From NCBI GenBank assembly GCA_016712105.1, contig JADJRU010000050.1, positions 1 to 64,000 on the forward strand: a stretch of 64,000 nucleotides of DNA, given 5' to 3'. Positions 55,053 to 64,000 of the stretch are shown piece after piece. Origin of the DNA: Ahniella sp. Its GTDB lineage: Bacteria; Pseudomonadota; Gammaproteobacteria; Xanthomonadales; Ahniellaceae. Below the pieces are notes generated by a model. It had not been told where the DNA came from and ran no database searches. It saw only the letters and a list, made by a program, of their open reading frames with translations. The translations under genes were made by a program, and so were the position numbers. Position 1 is the first letter of the stretch, and every line of letters starts with the position of its first letter.

Positions 55053-57743
55053 ATGAACGACCAAATCAAGGACATCCTCGACCAGGATCTCGATCCGACT
55101 GAAACCCGCGAGTGGATGGAGGCGATCAGCGCCGTCATCGGCGCCGATGGTGCGGAGCGCGCACACTATCTGCTGACGCGGATGGTCGACGAGACACGCC
55201 GTAGCGGCGGTCATATTCCGTTCCCGCTCACCACCGATTACGTCAACAGCATTCCGACGGCGATGGAAGCGAAGTCGGATGGTGATGCCGCACTCGAATG
55301 GAAGATCCGCTCGATCCTGCGCTGGAACGCGATGGCGATGGTGGTGCGCGCGAACCGCAAGCCGGGTGACCTCGGTGGTCACATCTCCAGCTTTGCTTCC
55401 AGCGCGACCTTGTACGACGTCGGCTTCAACCACTTCTGGCGTGCGCCGAATGCCGCGCACCCGGGTGATCTGCTGTACATCCAGGGCCATTCCTCGCCGG
55501 GTATCTATGCGCGCGCGTTCCTCGAAGGGCGCATCGGTGAATCCCAACTCGACGGTTATCGGATGGAAGTCGACGGCAAGGGCATCTCCAGTTATCCGCA
55601 TCCGTGGCTCATGCCCGACTTCTGGCAGACCCCGACCGTGTCGATGGGCCTCGGCCCCATCACGGCGATCTACCAGGCGCGTTTCTTCAAGTATCTGGAA
55701 CACCGCGGCCTGATGCCGGAGAGTGACCGCAAGGTCTGGTGTTTCATGGGCGACGGTGAATCGGACGAACCAGAGAGCCTGGGTGCGATTGCACTGGCCG
55801 GTCGCGAGCAACTGGACAACCTGGTGTTCGTCATCAACTGCAACCTGCAGCGACTTGATGGGCCCGTGCGCGGCAATGGCAAGATCATCCAGGAACTGGA
55901 AGGTGTGTTCCGCGGCGCCGGCTGGAACGTGCTGAAGCTGATCTGGGGCAGCTATTGGGATCCGCTACTCATGCGCGATACCAAGGGCATGCTGCGCAAG
56001 CTGATGAACGAAACGGTCGATGGCGAGTATCAGAACTGCAAGGCCTTTGGCGGCGCGTACACGCGCGAACACTTCTTCGGAAAATATCCGGAGACAAAAG
56101 CGATGGTCGCCAGCTTGTCCGACGAGGACATCTCGCATCTGAATCGTGGTGGCCACGACCCGCACAAGGTGTATGCCGCGTATGCGGCCGCACACGCGAA
56201 GAAGGGTCAGCCGACCGTCATCCTGGCGAAGACCGTCAAGGGTTACGGCATGGGCGAGGCCGGCGAGTCGAAGAACATCACACATCAGCAGAAGAAGATG
56301 GAGACGACGGCGATCAAGGCCTTCCGCGATCGCTTCAATCTGCCGATTCCGGACGACAAGCTGGAAGAAGTGCCGTTCTACCATCCGGGCGACAACTCGC
56401 CGGAAGTGCAGTACATGAAAGCTCGCCGTGCCGCACTGGGCGGCTCGCTGCCGCAGCGTCGCCGCAAGGCCGACGAGTCCCTGGCCGTGCCGGAACTGGC
56501 TGCGTTCGATCGTCTGCTCAAGGCATCGGGCGAGCGCGAGATCTCGACGACCATGGCATTCGTGCAAGCGCTCAACGTGATCCTGCGCGACAAGAGTGTT
56601 GGCCCGCGTTCGGTGCCGATCGTCGCCGACGAGGCTCGCACGTTCGGTATGGAAGGCCTGTTCCGGCAATTGGGTATCTACGCACCGTTCGGTCAGTTGT
56701 ATCGCCCGATGGATGCCGACCAGTTGATGTATTACCGCGAAGATGCAGCCGGTCAGGTGTTGCAGGAAGGCATCACCGAAGCCGGTGCGATGTCGAGCTG
56801 GATCGCTGCGGCGACCAGCTACTCGACGAACAATCTGCCGATGCTGCCGTTCTTCATCTTCTACTCGATGTTCGGCATGCAGCGTGTCGGTGATCTGGCC
56901 TGGTTGGCCGGCGACATGCGCGCGCGCGGCTTCCTGATCGGCGGCACGGCCGGACGCACCACGCTGAACGGTGAAGGCCTGCAGCATGAAGACGGCCACT
57001 CGCATCTGTTCTCGGGCGTGATCCCGAACTGCAAGAGTTACGACCCGACATTCGGTTTCGAAGTGGCGGTCATTCTGCAGGACGGCATGCGGCGCATGCT
57101 GACCGACCAGGAAGATGTGTATTACTACATGACCCTGATGAACGAGAACTACACCCACCCGGAAATGCCGGAAGGCGCCGAGGCGGGCATCATCAAGGGC
57201 ATGTACCTGCTGTCGGGTGCCGGCAAGACGAAGAAGGGCGAACTGCGTGTGCAGTTGCTCGGCTCCGGCACGATCCTGCGTGAAGTGATCGCCGGTGCTG
57301 CGCTGCTCGAGCGCGACTTCGGCGTGAAGAGCGACATCTTCAGCTGCCCGAGTTTCGTGGAGCTGCGTCGCGACGGGTACGACTGCGAACGCCACAACCG
57401 CCTGCATCCGATGGCGAAGCCGAAGAAAGCCTGGGTCACGGAGCAACTCGAAGGTCTGGATGGTCCGGTCATTGCGGCGACCGACTATGTCCGCCAGTAC
57501 GCCGACCAGGTTCGTGCGTTCCTGCCGGCCGGCAAGTCGTACACGGTGCTCGGCACAGATGGCTTCGGGCGATCCGACTCCCGTGCGAACCTGCGTCGTT
57601 TCTTCGAGGTCGATCGCAACTACGTCGCTCACGCGGCCGTGGCGGCGCTCGCCGCCGAAGGCAAGCTGAAACCGGCTGACGTCGAAAAGGCCATCAAGCT
57701 CTACGGCATCGATACCGACAAGGCCAATCCGGTCACCGTGTAG
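55053..57743 (+). CDS. aceE: Pyruvate dehydrogenase E1 component, homodimeric
   Basis: An 896-residue E1p that decarboxylates pyruvate with thiamine diphosphate and acetylates the lipoyl group of E2. The ThDP/Mg site is VWCFMGDGESDEPESLGAI with NCNLQRLDGPV downstream; GRTTLNGEGLQHEDGHSH is the late active-site loop. Length fits E. coli AceE (887). The start MNDQIKDILDQDLDPTETREW at 55053 matches the family. aceF and lpd do not follow, so the complex genes are unlinked here. Intact. Confidence 0.96.
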   Translation: MNDQIKDILDQDLDPTETREWMEAISAVIGADGAERAHYLLTRMVDETRRSGGHIPFPLTTDYVNSIPTAMEAKSDGDAALEWKIRSILRWNAMAMVVRANRKPGDLGGHISSFASSATLYDVGFNHFWRAPNAAHPGDLLYIQGHSSPGIYARAFLEGRIGESQLDGYRMEVDGKGISSYPHPWLMPDFWQTPTVSMGLGPITAIYQARFFKYLEHRGLMPESDRKVWCFMGDGESDEPESLGAIALAGREQLDNLVFVINCNLQRLDGPVRGNGKIIQELEGVFRGAGWNVLKLIWGSYWDPLLMRDTKGMLRKLMNETVDGEYQNCKAFGGAYTREHFFGKYPETKAMVASLSDEDISHLNRGGHDPHKVYAAYAAAHAKKGQPTVILAKTVKGYGMGEAGESKNITHQQKKMETTAIKAFRDRFNLPIPDDKLEEVPFYHPGDNSPEVQYMKARRAALGGSLPQRRRKADESLAVPELAAFDRLLKASGEREISTTMAFVQALNVILRDKSVGPRSVPIVADEARTFGMEGLFRQLGIYAPFGQLYRPMDADQLMYYREDAAGQVLQEGITEAGAMSSWIAAATSYSTNNLPMLPFFIFYSMFGMQRVGDLAWLAGDMRARGFLIGGTAGRTTLNGEGLQHEDGHSHLFSGVIPNCKSYDPTFGFEVAVILQDGMRRMLTDQEDVYYYMTLMNENYTHPEMPEGAEAGIIKGMYLLSGAGKTKKGELRVQLLGSGTILREVIAGAALLERDFGVKSDIFSCPSFVELRRDGYDCERHNRLHPMAKPKKAWVTEQLEGLDGPVIAATDYVRQYADQVRAFLPAGKSYTVLGTDGFGRSDSRANLRRFFEVDRNYVAHAAVAALAAEGKLKPADVEKAIKLYGIDTDKANPVTV

Positions 57744-57768
57744 GCCCGGTTGGGCTGACGAAGGACGT

Positions 57769-57795
57769 GGCTGGGCTTCCTCCGTGAGCCCAGCC
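57769..57795. terminator. Convergent hairpin GGCTGGGCT / AGCCCAGCC
   Basis: The same 9-bp stem as at 43807-43833, with loop TCCTCCGTG, between aceE and the convergent DUF1428 gene. Confidence 0.7.
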
Positions 57796-57813
57796 TACGT
57801 TTCGCAGCCCGGA

Positions 57814-58173
57814 TTACGCTTCGACAATGGTCTTGAAGCCGCCCCAGAACATGCGTTTGCCGTCGAAGGGCATGGATTTGCTACCCATCGCCTTGAGGCG
57901 CGGATCGGCCATGACCTTCGCGTTGACCTGGTCGCGGTGCTTGCGCGACTTGTAGGTGATCCACGCGAACACGACGACTTCGCCTTCCTTCAATTTCACG
58001 GCTTGGGGAAATGAAGTCCACTTGCCCGGTTTGACGTCATCGGCCACGGCTTCGACGTATTCGAGCGCGCCATGTTCCATCCAGACTTTCCTGCCCAAAC
58101 GCGCCATTTTTTTGTACGCGGCAAGATTGGCGGTGGGTACGGGCAGCACAAAACCATCGACATAACGGGCCAT
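57814..58173 (-). CDS. DUF1428 family protein
   Basis: A 119-residue protein starting MARYVDGFVLPVPTANLAAYKKMA, with FAWITYKSRKHRDQVNAKVMADPR and the terminal MPFDGKRMFWGGFKTIV, a clear DUF1428 (dimeric ferredoxin-like fold) match. The family is small, widespread and without known activity. Intact. Confidence 0.92.
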   Translation of the reverse strand: MARYVDGFVLPVPTANLAAYKKMARLGRKVWMEHGALEYVEAVADDVKPGKWTSFPQAVKLKEGEVVVFAWITYKSRKHRDQVNAKVMADPRLKAMGSKSMPFDGKRMFWGGFKTIVEA

Positions 58174-58307
58174 GGGGCACTCCGGTGAGAGCCTCAAGGC
58201 TGCCGGAAACGACCATCGCTTGCCAGTGACCGGCAAAAATTGAGCGAGGTCAACCTCTGGGCGCCCGGCGGGTGTAACACTGCCGCCGTTGACCCAGGAG
58301 TTCACAC

Positions 58308-59375
58308 ATGGCTACACGTACCACCGCTACCAGTCCTCGTGCCCGGCGCAAGCCCAGCCAAACGGCACAACCCAGGTCCCCGACCGCCGCTGCAGCCATC
58401 GCGGAAGCGGAAGCGCAATCCCGTGTCTCGCGGGGACAACCGCAGCATGTTCCACCGCTCAACGTGACGCCGGCTGCGCTCGGTCTTTCCGATGCCTCGG
58501 CAACAGCGATGGCAGAGATGCCGGTCAGCGGTGAAGACAGTACGTCGGCTCCCTTGGCTTCGTCGTATCCGTATCGCACGCGTATGCGTCGTCGCGAATA
58601 CGAGGCCGAAAAGCTGAAGCTGCAGATCGAATTGCTGAAGCTGCAGAGTTGGGTGAAAGAAACCGGGCAGCGGATCGTGGTGCTGTTCGAGGGCCGTGAC
58701 GCGGCGGGCAAGGGCGGTGCCATCAAACGCTTCAATGAACATCTGAATCCGCGCGGTGCGCGTGTGGTTGCCCTTGAGAAACCGAGCGAACGCGAGCGCG
58801 GGCAGTGGTACTTCCAGCGTTACATCGAGCACCTCCCGAGTTACGGCGAGATCGTGTTCTTCGATCGCAGTTGGTACAACCGCGCTGGCGTCGAGCGCGT
58901 CATGGGGTTCTGTTCGCCGTCGGAATACCTGGAGTTCCTGCGCGAGGCTCCTGACTTCGAGCGCATGCTCGTGCGCAGTGGCATTCGCCTCTACAAGTAC
59001 TGGTTCTCGGTGAGTCGCGAAGAGCAGTTGCGGCGGTTCAACTCGCGGCGCAGTGACCCACTGAAACACTGGAAACTCTCGCCGATCGACCTGCAATCGC
59101 TGGATCGATGGGATGAGTACACGGAGGCGAAGGAAGGCATGTTCTTCCATACCGATACCGCCGATTCGCCTTGGGTGGTGCTCAAGTCGGACGACAAGAA
59201 ACGATCGCGCATCAACTGCATGCGGCACTTCCTGGCGACCTTGCCTTATGCGGGCAAGGATCCAGCGGTGGTGCATGCCCCGGATCCGCAGATCGTGGGC
59301 ACGGCTGCGAGTGTTCTGGCAGACCGCGACTTGTCTGCAAGTCCCGCCGACGACACGTTAGGAAGGTCTGAATAA
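58308..59375 (+). CDS. ppk2: Polyphosphate kinase 2
   Basis: A 355-residue PPK2 with a low-complexity lead of about 75 residues before the domain. Walker A GRDAAGKGG is at 129-137; Walker B/lid region is EIVFFDRSWYNRAGVERVMGFC; then RRFNSRRSDPLKHWKLSPIDLQS. It transfers phosphate between polyphosphate and nucleotides, mostly making GTP/ATP from diphosphates (class I). Start ATG 58308 fits; shorter starts would drop only the lead. Intact. Confidence 0.94.
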   Translation: MATRTTATSPRARRKPSQTAQPRSPTAAAAIAEAEAQSRVSRGQPQHVPPLNVTPAALGLSDASATAMAEMPVSGEDSTSAPLASSYPYRTRMRRREYEAEKLKLQIELLKLQSWVKETGQRIVVLFEGRDAAGKGGAIKRFNEHLNPRGARVVALEKPSERERGQWYFQRYIEHLPSYGEIVFFDRSWYNRAGVERVMGFCSPSEYLEFLREAPDFERMLVRSGIRLYKYWFSVSREEQLRRFNSRRSDPLKHWKLSPIDLQSLDRWDEYTEAKEGMFFHTDTADSPWVVLKSDDKKRSRINCMRHFLATLPYAGKDPAVVHAPDPQIVGTAASVLADRDLSASPADDTLGRSE

Positions 59376-59434
59376 GTCCCTCCAGGACTTATCCAGACAC
59401 GGCAAGTTCGGCACAGGTCCGGACTTGCATCGCA

Positions 59435-59463
59435 GGGAACCTCTGCATTATTCAGAGGTTCCC
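59435..59463. terminator. Convergent stem-loop after ppk2
   Basis: GGGAACCTCTG-CATTATT-CAGAGGTTCCC, a perfect 11-bp stem between ppk2 and the convergent esterase gene. There is no T-run, so it may serve both strands weakly. Confidence 0.6.
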
Positions 59464-59478
59464 TGAGCCGCCGGAGCC

Positions 59479-60798
59479 TTACTCGAATCCATCCCCGAAC
59501 AGGCTCCCGTTACCCGGTGCCAGCAGGTCCACGGTGTCGACGAACACGGTCTGTGGGTTACCGGCCGCGTTGCCGCTGTTGTCCTGAAGGTTGATGCGTT
59601 CATAGGTTCCGGCGTAGCTGATCGGCGGATCCGACGGGCGGATCCGGACTTCGCGCCATTGCGTGGTGACACCGCCGGCGAGTAGTTGAACGAACGGCAC
59701 GTTGGCGTGCAGCGTGCCGCCGGATTGCAGCGAAAACATCAGGTTTTCGCCGCCGCCGGCGCCGCGGATGTAGAAGCGTAATTCCGGGAAACTCGCCTGT
59801 GACACAGGGGAGGCCGGTCGCGCAAATGACAATCCCTGGAAACTGTGTGCATCGAATCGGATGCCTTGCGCCCCGCCTTGTGCAGTCGCCGAAGCAAAAT
59901 CGACTGTTCCCCACGAAAAGTTCTGCCAGCCATTCTGCAAGCTGTCGGTATAGATCGGTGAGGCGGTTGCCGGTGGGGCGGGTGTTTGGGCGCTGAAGAA
60001 ATTCCAGAATGCGGTAGCTGCCTGCGCCCAGATACTGTGGCCCATCGCAGGAATCGCACACCAGGCCACGGCACGCTGGCAGGTGTCGTACTGAATACAC
60101 GGCGAGGGCGCAAAGGCAGTGTTGGTCGCCGCGCAGTTCTGGGTGTTGCGATGGTTGTCGCGAACACCTTGGCCAATCGCGAACGTCACACCGCCGGTGT
60201 TGTCGTTTTCGCCCCAGATCAGCATCGTGGCTGGCAACGCACAACTCACGCCGCCATTGCCGGTGTACGTGAAGTCGTCGTTGATCGGGTACAACGAACC
60301 CGAGTGGATGCCCAGCGCCCGGATTTCGTCGGCTTCCATCCGACACCCAAGGGCATTCGCCATCGTCGCGCCGCCGCTGAAACCGGTCATGAACACGCGG
60401 CTGCGATCGATCTGAAGTTCGACATCAAGCGCGTCGATCAATGCCCGGATGTACGCCACGCCAGCCGTACGACCGGCGTCGGTGAAGTATTCGAAGGTGC
60501 CACCCACGCCGGCTGCGTTGGACGCATTCGGGTAGACGAACACCGCACCACCGGCGGCGGCAGTCTCCAGAGGCAGGCTGGCGCGCATGCCTGCACCGGA
60601 TCCGCCATCGCCGTGCAAGGAAATCACCAGTGGTTTGCCAGCGCTGCCGGAATTCGGTGTCGCAAGCACGTAGGAACGCAGGGTCGGCCCGACCTGCAGC
60701 GTGCGATTGCTGCTGGTGTATTGCGCGATGGCGTCCGACTGAAACAGGAAACATGCGCCGAAGATGAAGGTCAGGAACTGGATCGTTCGGAAACCCAT
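59479..60798 (-). CDS. Secreted PHB depolymerase/feruloyl esterase-family hydrolase
   Basis: A 439-residue protein from ATG 60798 with a signal peptide (MGFRTIQFLTFIFGACFLFQ). The catalytic domain, about 30-285, has LVISLHGDGGSG for the oxyanion area, the nucleophile elbow GFSGGATMANALGC and the late His in AMGHSIW. The C-terminal beta-sandwich (about 300-430) resembles a carbohydrate-binding module, and the protein ends SLFGDGFE. Substrate is probably a polyester or feruloyl-sugar (inference). Intact. Confidence 0.87.
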   Translation of the reverse strand: MGFRTIQFLTFIFGACFLFQSDAIAQYTSSNRTLQVGPTLRSYVLATPNSGSAGKPLVISLHGDGGSGAGMRASLPLETAAAGGAVFVYPNASNAAGVGGTFEYFTDAGRTAGVAYIRALIDALDVELQIDRSRVFMTGFSGGATMANALGCRMEADEIRALGIHSGSLYPINDDFTYTGNGGVSCALPATMLIWGENDNTGGVTFAIGQGVRDNHRNTQNCAATNTAFAPSPCIQYDTCQRAVAWCAIPAMGHSIWAQAATAFWNFFSAQTPAPPATASPIYTDSLQNGWQNFSWGTVDFASATAQGGAQGIRFDAHSFQGLSFARPASPVSQASFPELRFYIRGAGGGENLMFSLQSGGTLHANVPFVQLLAGGVTTQWREVRIRPSDPPISYAGTYERINLQDNSGNAAGNPQTVFVDTVDLLAPGNGSLFGDGFE

Positions 60799-60940
60799 GG
60801 TCGAATGCCTCGTGGCTGCTGTTTGCCAGCATACGCCGAATCGTGGCAAGGCCTGCCATTACATGACGGCTGCCTATGCTCCCGCCTGTGCAGGACATGG
60901 CCTCAGTGCAGATGCGAAAACTGGCGACAACCCATACTTC
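60799..60940. other. Upstream region of the esterase gene, no gene seen
   Basis: It holds no recognisable coding sequence and leads into the repeat block; the esterase promoter should lie here. Confidence 0.4.
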
Positions 60941-61190
60941 GCGCCGAACGGCCCCTCATCCGGTCCTGCGGACCACCTTCTCCCGGTGCCCGGGAGAAGG
61001 CAGAATCAAAGCCGCTCTTTTCTCGTCGCATCGAGCGGAAAAGGGTGTGGTGGGTTCTTCTCCCGCGAGCGGGAGAAGATGCCCGCAGGGCAGATGAGGG
61101 GGATCTGGCGACGAACACATTGCGGGGCCAATCCGCCCCTTGCCGGCCGTCAAGGAGCCTTCTTCCGTGAGACGGGAGAAGGCTCTGTTT
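60941..61190. repeat. Inverted CTTCTCCCG / CGGGAGAAG repeat block
   Basis: Three hairpins of the CTTCTCCCG-CGGGAGAAG type (about 60980-61003, 61058-61080 and 61168-61185). The first two are framed by CCCCTCATC and GATGAGGGGG in opposite orientation, forming a larger palindrome. Same family as 4441-4575. It occupies the gap between the divergent-end esterase promoter and pilU. Confidence 0.75.
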
Positions 61191-61240
61191 GTGCTTGGTT
61201 GCCAGCGGAGTTTGCGCAGCGCCTCAGCAACCGCCCGGCC

Positions 61241-62368
61241 TTACTGCTCCATCAGCTCCACGCCATCCAGACCCTGCGACAGGGTATGGGCATCGCCACC
61301 TTGAGCCAGTTTGATGCGCAAGCGCACTTCATTCGCCGAGTCGGCGTGACGGAGGGCATCTTCGTAGCTGACTTCACCGGCCTGATAAAGCTCGAACAGG
61401 CTCTGGTCGAATGTACGCATGCCCAGGTTCGTCGATTCCTTCATGACTTCCTTGAGGCGGTGGATTTCGCCGTCGCGGATGAAATCCTGAACCAGCGGCG
61501 TGCCGATGAGCACTTCCATGGCGACACGGCGAGCCTTGCCGTCCGGCGTCGGGATCAGCTGTTGCGCGACCACACCCTTCAGGTTCAGCGACATGTCCAT
61601 CAACAGCTGCGGGCGACGATCATCCGGGAAGAAGTGGATGACACGATCGAGCGCCTGGTTGGCGTTGTTGGCATGCAGCGTACACAGGCACAGGTGACCG
61701 GTTTCGGCAAACGCGATGGCATGTTCCATCGTTTCGCGGGTTCGGACTTCGCCTATCATGATCACGTCGGGCGCCTGGCGCAGCGTGTTCTTGAGCGCGT
61801 TCTCCCAGGTATCGGTATCGATGCCGACTTCACGCTGCGTGATGATGCAGCCTTCGTGTTTGTGCACAAATTCGATCGGATCCTCGATCGTGATGATGTG
61901 GCCGGTCGAATTCTGGTTGCGGTAGCCGATCATGGCTGCCAGCGACGTGGACTTACCGGTACCGGTGGCACCGACGAACATGATCAGGCCACGTTTGGTC
62001 ATGGCCAGGGTCTTGATGATCGGCGGCAGGCTCAGCTCATCGACGCCGGGAATGCGCGTTTCAATGCGACGCAACACCATGCCGACCTGATTACGCTGGT
62101 AGAAGCAGCTGACACGGAAGCGGCCGACGCCCTGCAACGAGATCGCGAACTGGCACTCGTGGGTCTTTTCGAACTCTTCGCGCTGGCTTGGTGCCATCAC
62201 GTTCAGCACCATGTCGCGGCTTTGCTGCGGCGTGAGTGGGGCCTGCGTGATGGGCTGGATGCGGCCGTTGACCTTCATGGAAGGCGGCACACCAGCCGTG
62301 ATGAACAAGTCGGAGCCCTTCTTGTGCACCATCAGTTTGAGGAACGAAGTGAAATCAACGCTGCTCAT
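61241..62368 (-). CDS. pilU: Type IV pilus retraction ATPase PilU
   Basis: A 375-residue PilT/PilU ATPase. Walker A GATGTGKST, Asp box and Walker B (HIITIEDPIEFVHKH, PDVIMIGEVRTRETM), and the His box CLCTLHANNANQALDRVIHFFP are all present. The length and the long C-terminal tail (LRIKLAQGGDAHTLSQGLDGVELMEQ) fit PilU rather than PilT (~345 aa). It assists PilT in twitching. pilT, usually adjacent, is not in the window. Confidence 0.92.
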   Translation of the reverse strand: MSSVDFTSFLKLMVHKKGSDLFITAGVPPSMKVNGRIQPITQAPLTPQQSRDMVLNVMAPSQREEFEKTHECQFAISLQGVGRFRVSCFYQRNQVGMVLRRIETRIPGVDELSLPPIIKTLAMTKRGLIMFVGATGTGKSTSLAAMIGYRNQNSTGHIITIEDPIEFVHKHEGCIITQREVGIDTDTWENALKNTLRQAPDVIMIGEVRTRETMEHAIAFAETGHLCLCTLHANNANQALDRVIHFFPDDRRPQLLMDMSLNLKGVVAQQLIPTPDGKARRVAMEVLIGTPLVQDFIRDGEIHRLKEVMKESTNLGMRTFDQSLFELYQAGEVSYEDALRHADSANEVRLRIKLAQGGDAHTLSQGLDGVELMEQ

Positions 62369-62443
62369 GTCCGCCTCGATTGCGTATGCCTTGGGTGCAC
62401 GATTTATACCGCCAAAGGGGGCGGACGTGTTGCGGCGGATGGC

Positions 62444-63388
62444 TCAGTTTGTTTCCATTTCCGCGCGGATGGCGCTATCCAGGGGCCCCGGCTTGCCGTC
62501 CTGGAACGCAAACGGGATCGAGACGAGGTCGGTGCCGGTGTTGACCTGGATCGCAAAATGCAGATGCGGGCCGGTCGAGAAGCCGGTGCTGCCGGCGCGA
62601 CCGAGGACCTGACCGGCATTCACCCGGTTGCCTGCCGCCACCATCACACTCTCGAATTCCAGATGGGCATACACGCCCATACTGCCGTCGTCATGCAGGA
62701 TCCGCACGCTGTTGGCCCGGTCGGCGTATTTGTCGCGATCAAGCCCGGAGCCCTCGAAATCCTGTTCGACGATCATCACCACGCCACCGCGGGCCGCGCG
62801 AACCGGGGTGCCTTCCGCCACACCCAGATCGACGGCATAAAGGGATTGTGCGTCATTGTGCGAGAAACTTCCGTTGAACCCCTGCCCAAGCACCGTTTCG
62901 TCCGGGTTCGCAAACGGAAACCTGTACGGAAAATCACTGCGCTCCAGTCGGCTCGGTGCCCCCGGCAGTGCCCGGTAGGCCAGGCTGAATCCAGCGGGTT
63001 GACCCGGTTGGTCCCCGGCAATCCTCGCCACTTCGCGGTTCTCGAACGCACCCAGCACCACGTCAAGCGGCAAGGGCGGGGTGGCGACGATGTTGTTCTG
63101 GTCGGAAAACGACAGCGATACCGTCGTCGGGCCGGCGCTGCGATTGATCAGCGTGACCACGTGTTCCATGCCGGCCTCGTTGACCAGCATTTCGACCAGT
63201 TTCTGCGGGTCGACATCCACCTTCGTTTCCTTCACCTCGATGCCGGCTTCGTCCGGCTTGCGGTCGGTGAAGTGCAGCATGCCGTTGGCGTCGCGGTACT
63301 GGTAGATGCGCTTCGCGGATACCGCAGCGGTCCCACCCAGCAGTAGGGTGAACAACAGCGCCGCAGCGATGGATCTATTCGTCGTCAT
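62444..63388 (-). CDS. M23 (LytM) peptidase with N-terminal DUF4124
   Basis: A 314-residue exported protein from ATG 63388 with a signal peptide (MTTNRSIAAALLFTLLLGGT). DUF4124 comes first (KRIYQYRDANGMLHFTDRKP), then a beta-rich linker, then M23: SHNDAQSLYAVDLGV gives zinc ligands His and Asp, GVYAHLE the catalytic His, and GPHLHFAI the last ligand. All are present, so it is probably an active cell-wall endopeptidase. The start overlaps the upstream nitrilase end by 14 bp. Confidence 0.9.
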   Translation of the reverse strand: MTTNRSIAAALLFTLLLGGTAAVSAKRIYQYRDANGMLHFTDRKPDEAGIEVKETKVDVDPQKLVEMLVNEAGMEHVVTLINRSAGPTTVSLSFSDQNNIVATPPLPLDVVLGAFENREVARIAGDQPGQPAGFSLAYRALPGAPSRLERSDFPYRFPFANPDETVLGQGFNGSFSHNDAQSLYAVDLGVAEGTPVRAARGGVVMIVEQDFEGSGLDRDKYADRANSVRILHDDGSMGVYAHLEFESVMVAAGNRVNAGQVLGRAGSTGFSTGPHLHFAIQVNTGTDLVSIPFAFQDGKPGPLDSAIRAEMETN

Positions 63389-64000
63389 GGAATTGGATGC
63401 CGCGCGGCCGGTGGCGGTGTACGTGCAATTCCAGCACATCCGGTCGTGAATAGTGGCCAAACGGGTCGAACAATCGCCGTTCCGCGTAGACCGCCTCCAG
63501 CTCCAGATCAGCGATCAGAATGGTTTCGCGGTCAACTGCCGGCGGCACCAGCCATTTGCCGTCCGGCCCGGCGATGGCGCTGCCGCCGTTTGCCAGCACG
63601 GCAGGCAGGCTCTCGATCAGCCGATCGCGCAAGGGCAGATCGTCGGGAATGGTGTCCCGATGCAGGATCGACGACGCCGACAGCACATAACTGCGAGACT
63701 CGAATGCAATGAAGCGGGTGATGTCTTCGGTGTTGCGCAGGCTGCCTGGCCAGGTGGCCACATGCAGGTTCACGCCTTGGCCATACAGGGCGGCACGCGC
63801 CAGCGGCATCCAGTTTTCCCAGCAGTTCAACGCGCCAAGCGTGAAGGGCGGCAGGGGCATGGCGCGGAGCCCGAACCCGTCGCCCTGCGCCCAGACCAGA
63901 CGCTCTTCGTGGGTGGGCATGAGCTTCCGGTGGGTATTGATGATGTTGCCGAATTGGTCGATCGTGACCATCGTGCAGTACAGGCTATGCCCGGCACGGT
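63375..64000 (-). CDS. Nitrilase-family carbon-nitrogen hydrolase, 5' end beyond the window
   Basis: The frame stays open to the window edge (AGHSLYCTMVTIDQFGNIINTHRKLMPTHEERLVW), so the N-terminus with the catalytic Glu is outside. The catalytic Lys (HRKLMPTHEER) and the nucleophile in LGALNCWENWMPLARAALYGQG are visible, as in true nitrilases hydrolysing nitriles to acids. The C-terminus ends close behind RRLFDPFGHYSRPDV. It runs into the M23 gene by overlap, forming an operon. Confidence 0.88.
   Translation of the reverse strand, partial: RAGHSLYCTMVTIDQFGNIINTHRKLMPTHEERLVWAQGDGFGLRAMPLPPFTLGALNCWENWMPLARAALYGQGVNLHVATWPGSLRNTEDITRFIAFESRSYVLSASSILHRDTIPDDLPLRDRLIESLPAVLANGGSAIAGPDGKWLVPPAVDRETILIADLELEAVYAERRLFDPFGHYSRPDVLELHVHRHRPRGIQFHDDE

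Overview
The window is a chromosomal segment of a high-GC gammaproteobacterium. The gene set suggests Lysobacterales/Xanthomonadales, possibly Rhodanobacteraceae: a 1644-residue NAD-dependent glutamate dehydrogenase, a solitary aceE, CSLREA/beta-helix secreted proteins ending in a -GFE/-SFE tail, GTCATTCCCGC-type REP palindromes, and an ssrA tag ANDDNYALAA. The taxonomic call is an inference from content.

Layout. 0-4.6 kb: a frameshifted IS1182-type insertion sequence sits in the loop of one REP hairpin at the edge of a ~145-bp tandem REP array; then a secreted beta-helix protein and two more repeat families. 4.7-8.0 kb: an ECF sigma factor followed by a membrane Ser/Thr kinase with a helical repeat tail (two frameshifts). 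8.0-8.5 kb: ssrA (tmRNA) with promoter and terminator. 8.5-19.8 kb: an accessory/defence island just downstream of ssrA, made of an IS407-group IS3 element, higBA (antitoxin frameshifted), a self-contained Fic protein with a double palindromic operator, a decayed RHH/Doc module, and a type I Wadjet system (jetA-jetB-jetC-jetD) whose jetA and jetD each carry a frame disruption.

19.8-30.9 kb: a decayed membrane-protein gene, a LysR/SbtA-type bicarbonate transporter pair, a frameshifted photolyase with a small DUF2256 zinc-finger gene behind it, a divergent EamA/LysR pair, a manganese-type (yybP-ykoY) riboswitch before a UPF0016 Mn exporter, a deleted carboxylesterase, an orphan LytS/AlgZ-type kinase, a three-domain glutaredoxin and a lipoprotein.

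31-64 kb is mostly intact housekeeping DNA: pepN, def, an FHA protein, a DUF1244 gene, a second yybP-ykoY riboswitch before terC, rpoH with a consensus CIRCE operator, fmdB, a REPIN, NAD-GDH, a four-module CSLREA protein, DUF1993-xdhC, an amidohydrolase, purC, a secreted protein, aceE, DUF1428, ppk2, a secreted esterase, pilU, an M23 peptidase and a partial nitrilase.

Themes. Manganese export is likely controlled by two separate riboswitches. Heat shock appears wired through an HrcA-type operator on rpoH. Disrupted reading frames cluster in the first 28.4 kb (about ten genes), while the following 35 kb has one; some disruptions look like true deletions rather than base-calling errors. Three secreted proteins share a C-terminal -[N/D/A]-[N/D/A]-[G/S]-F-E-like tail that could be a sorting signal.
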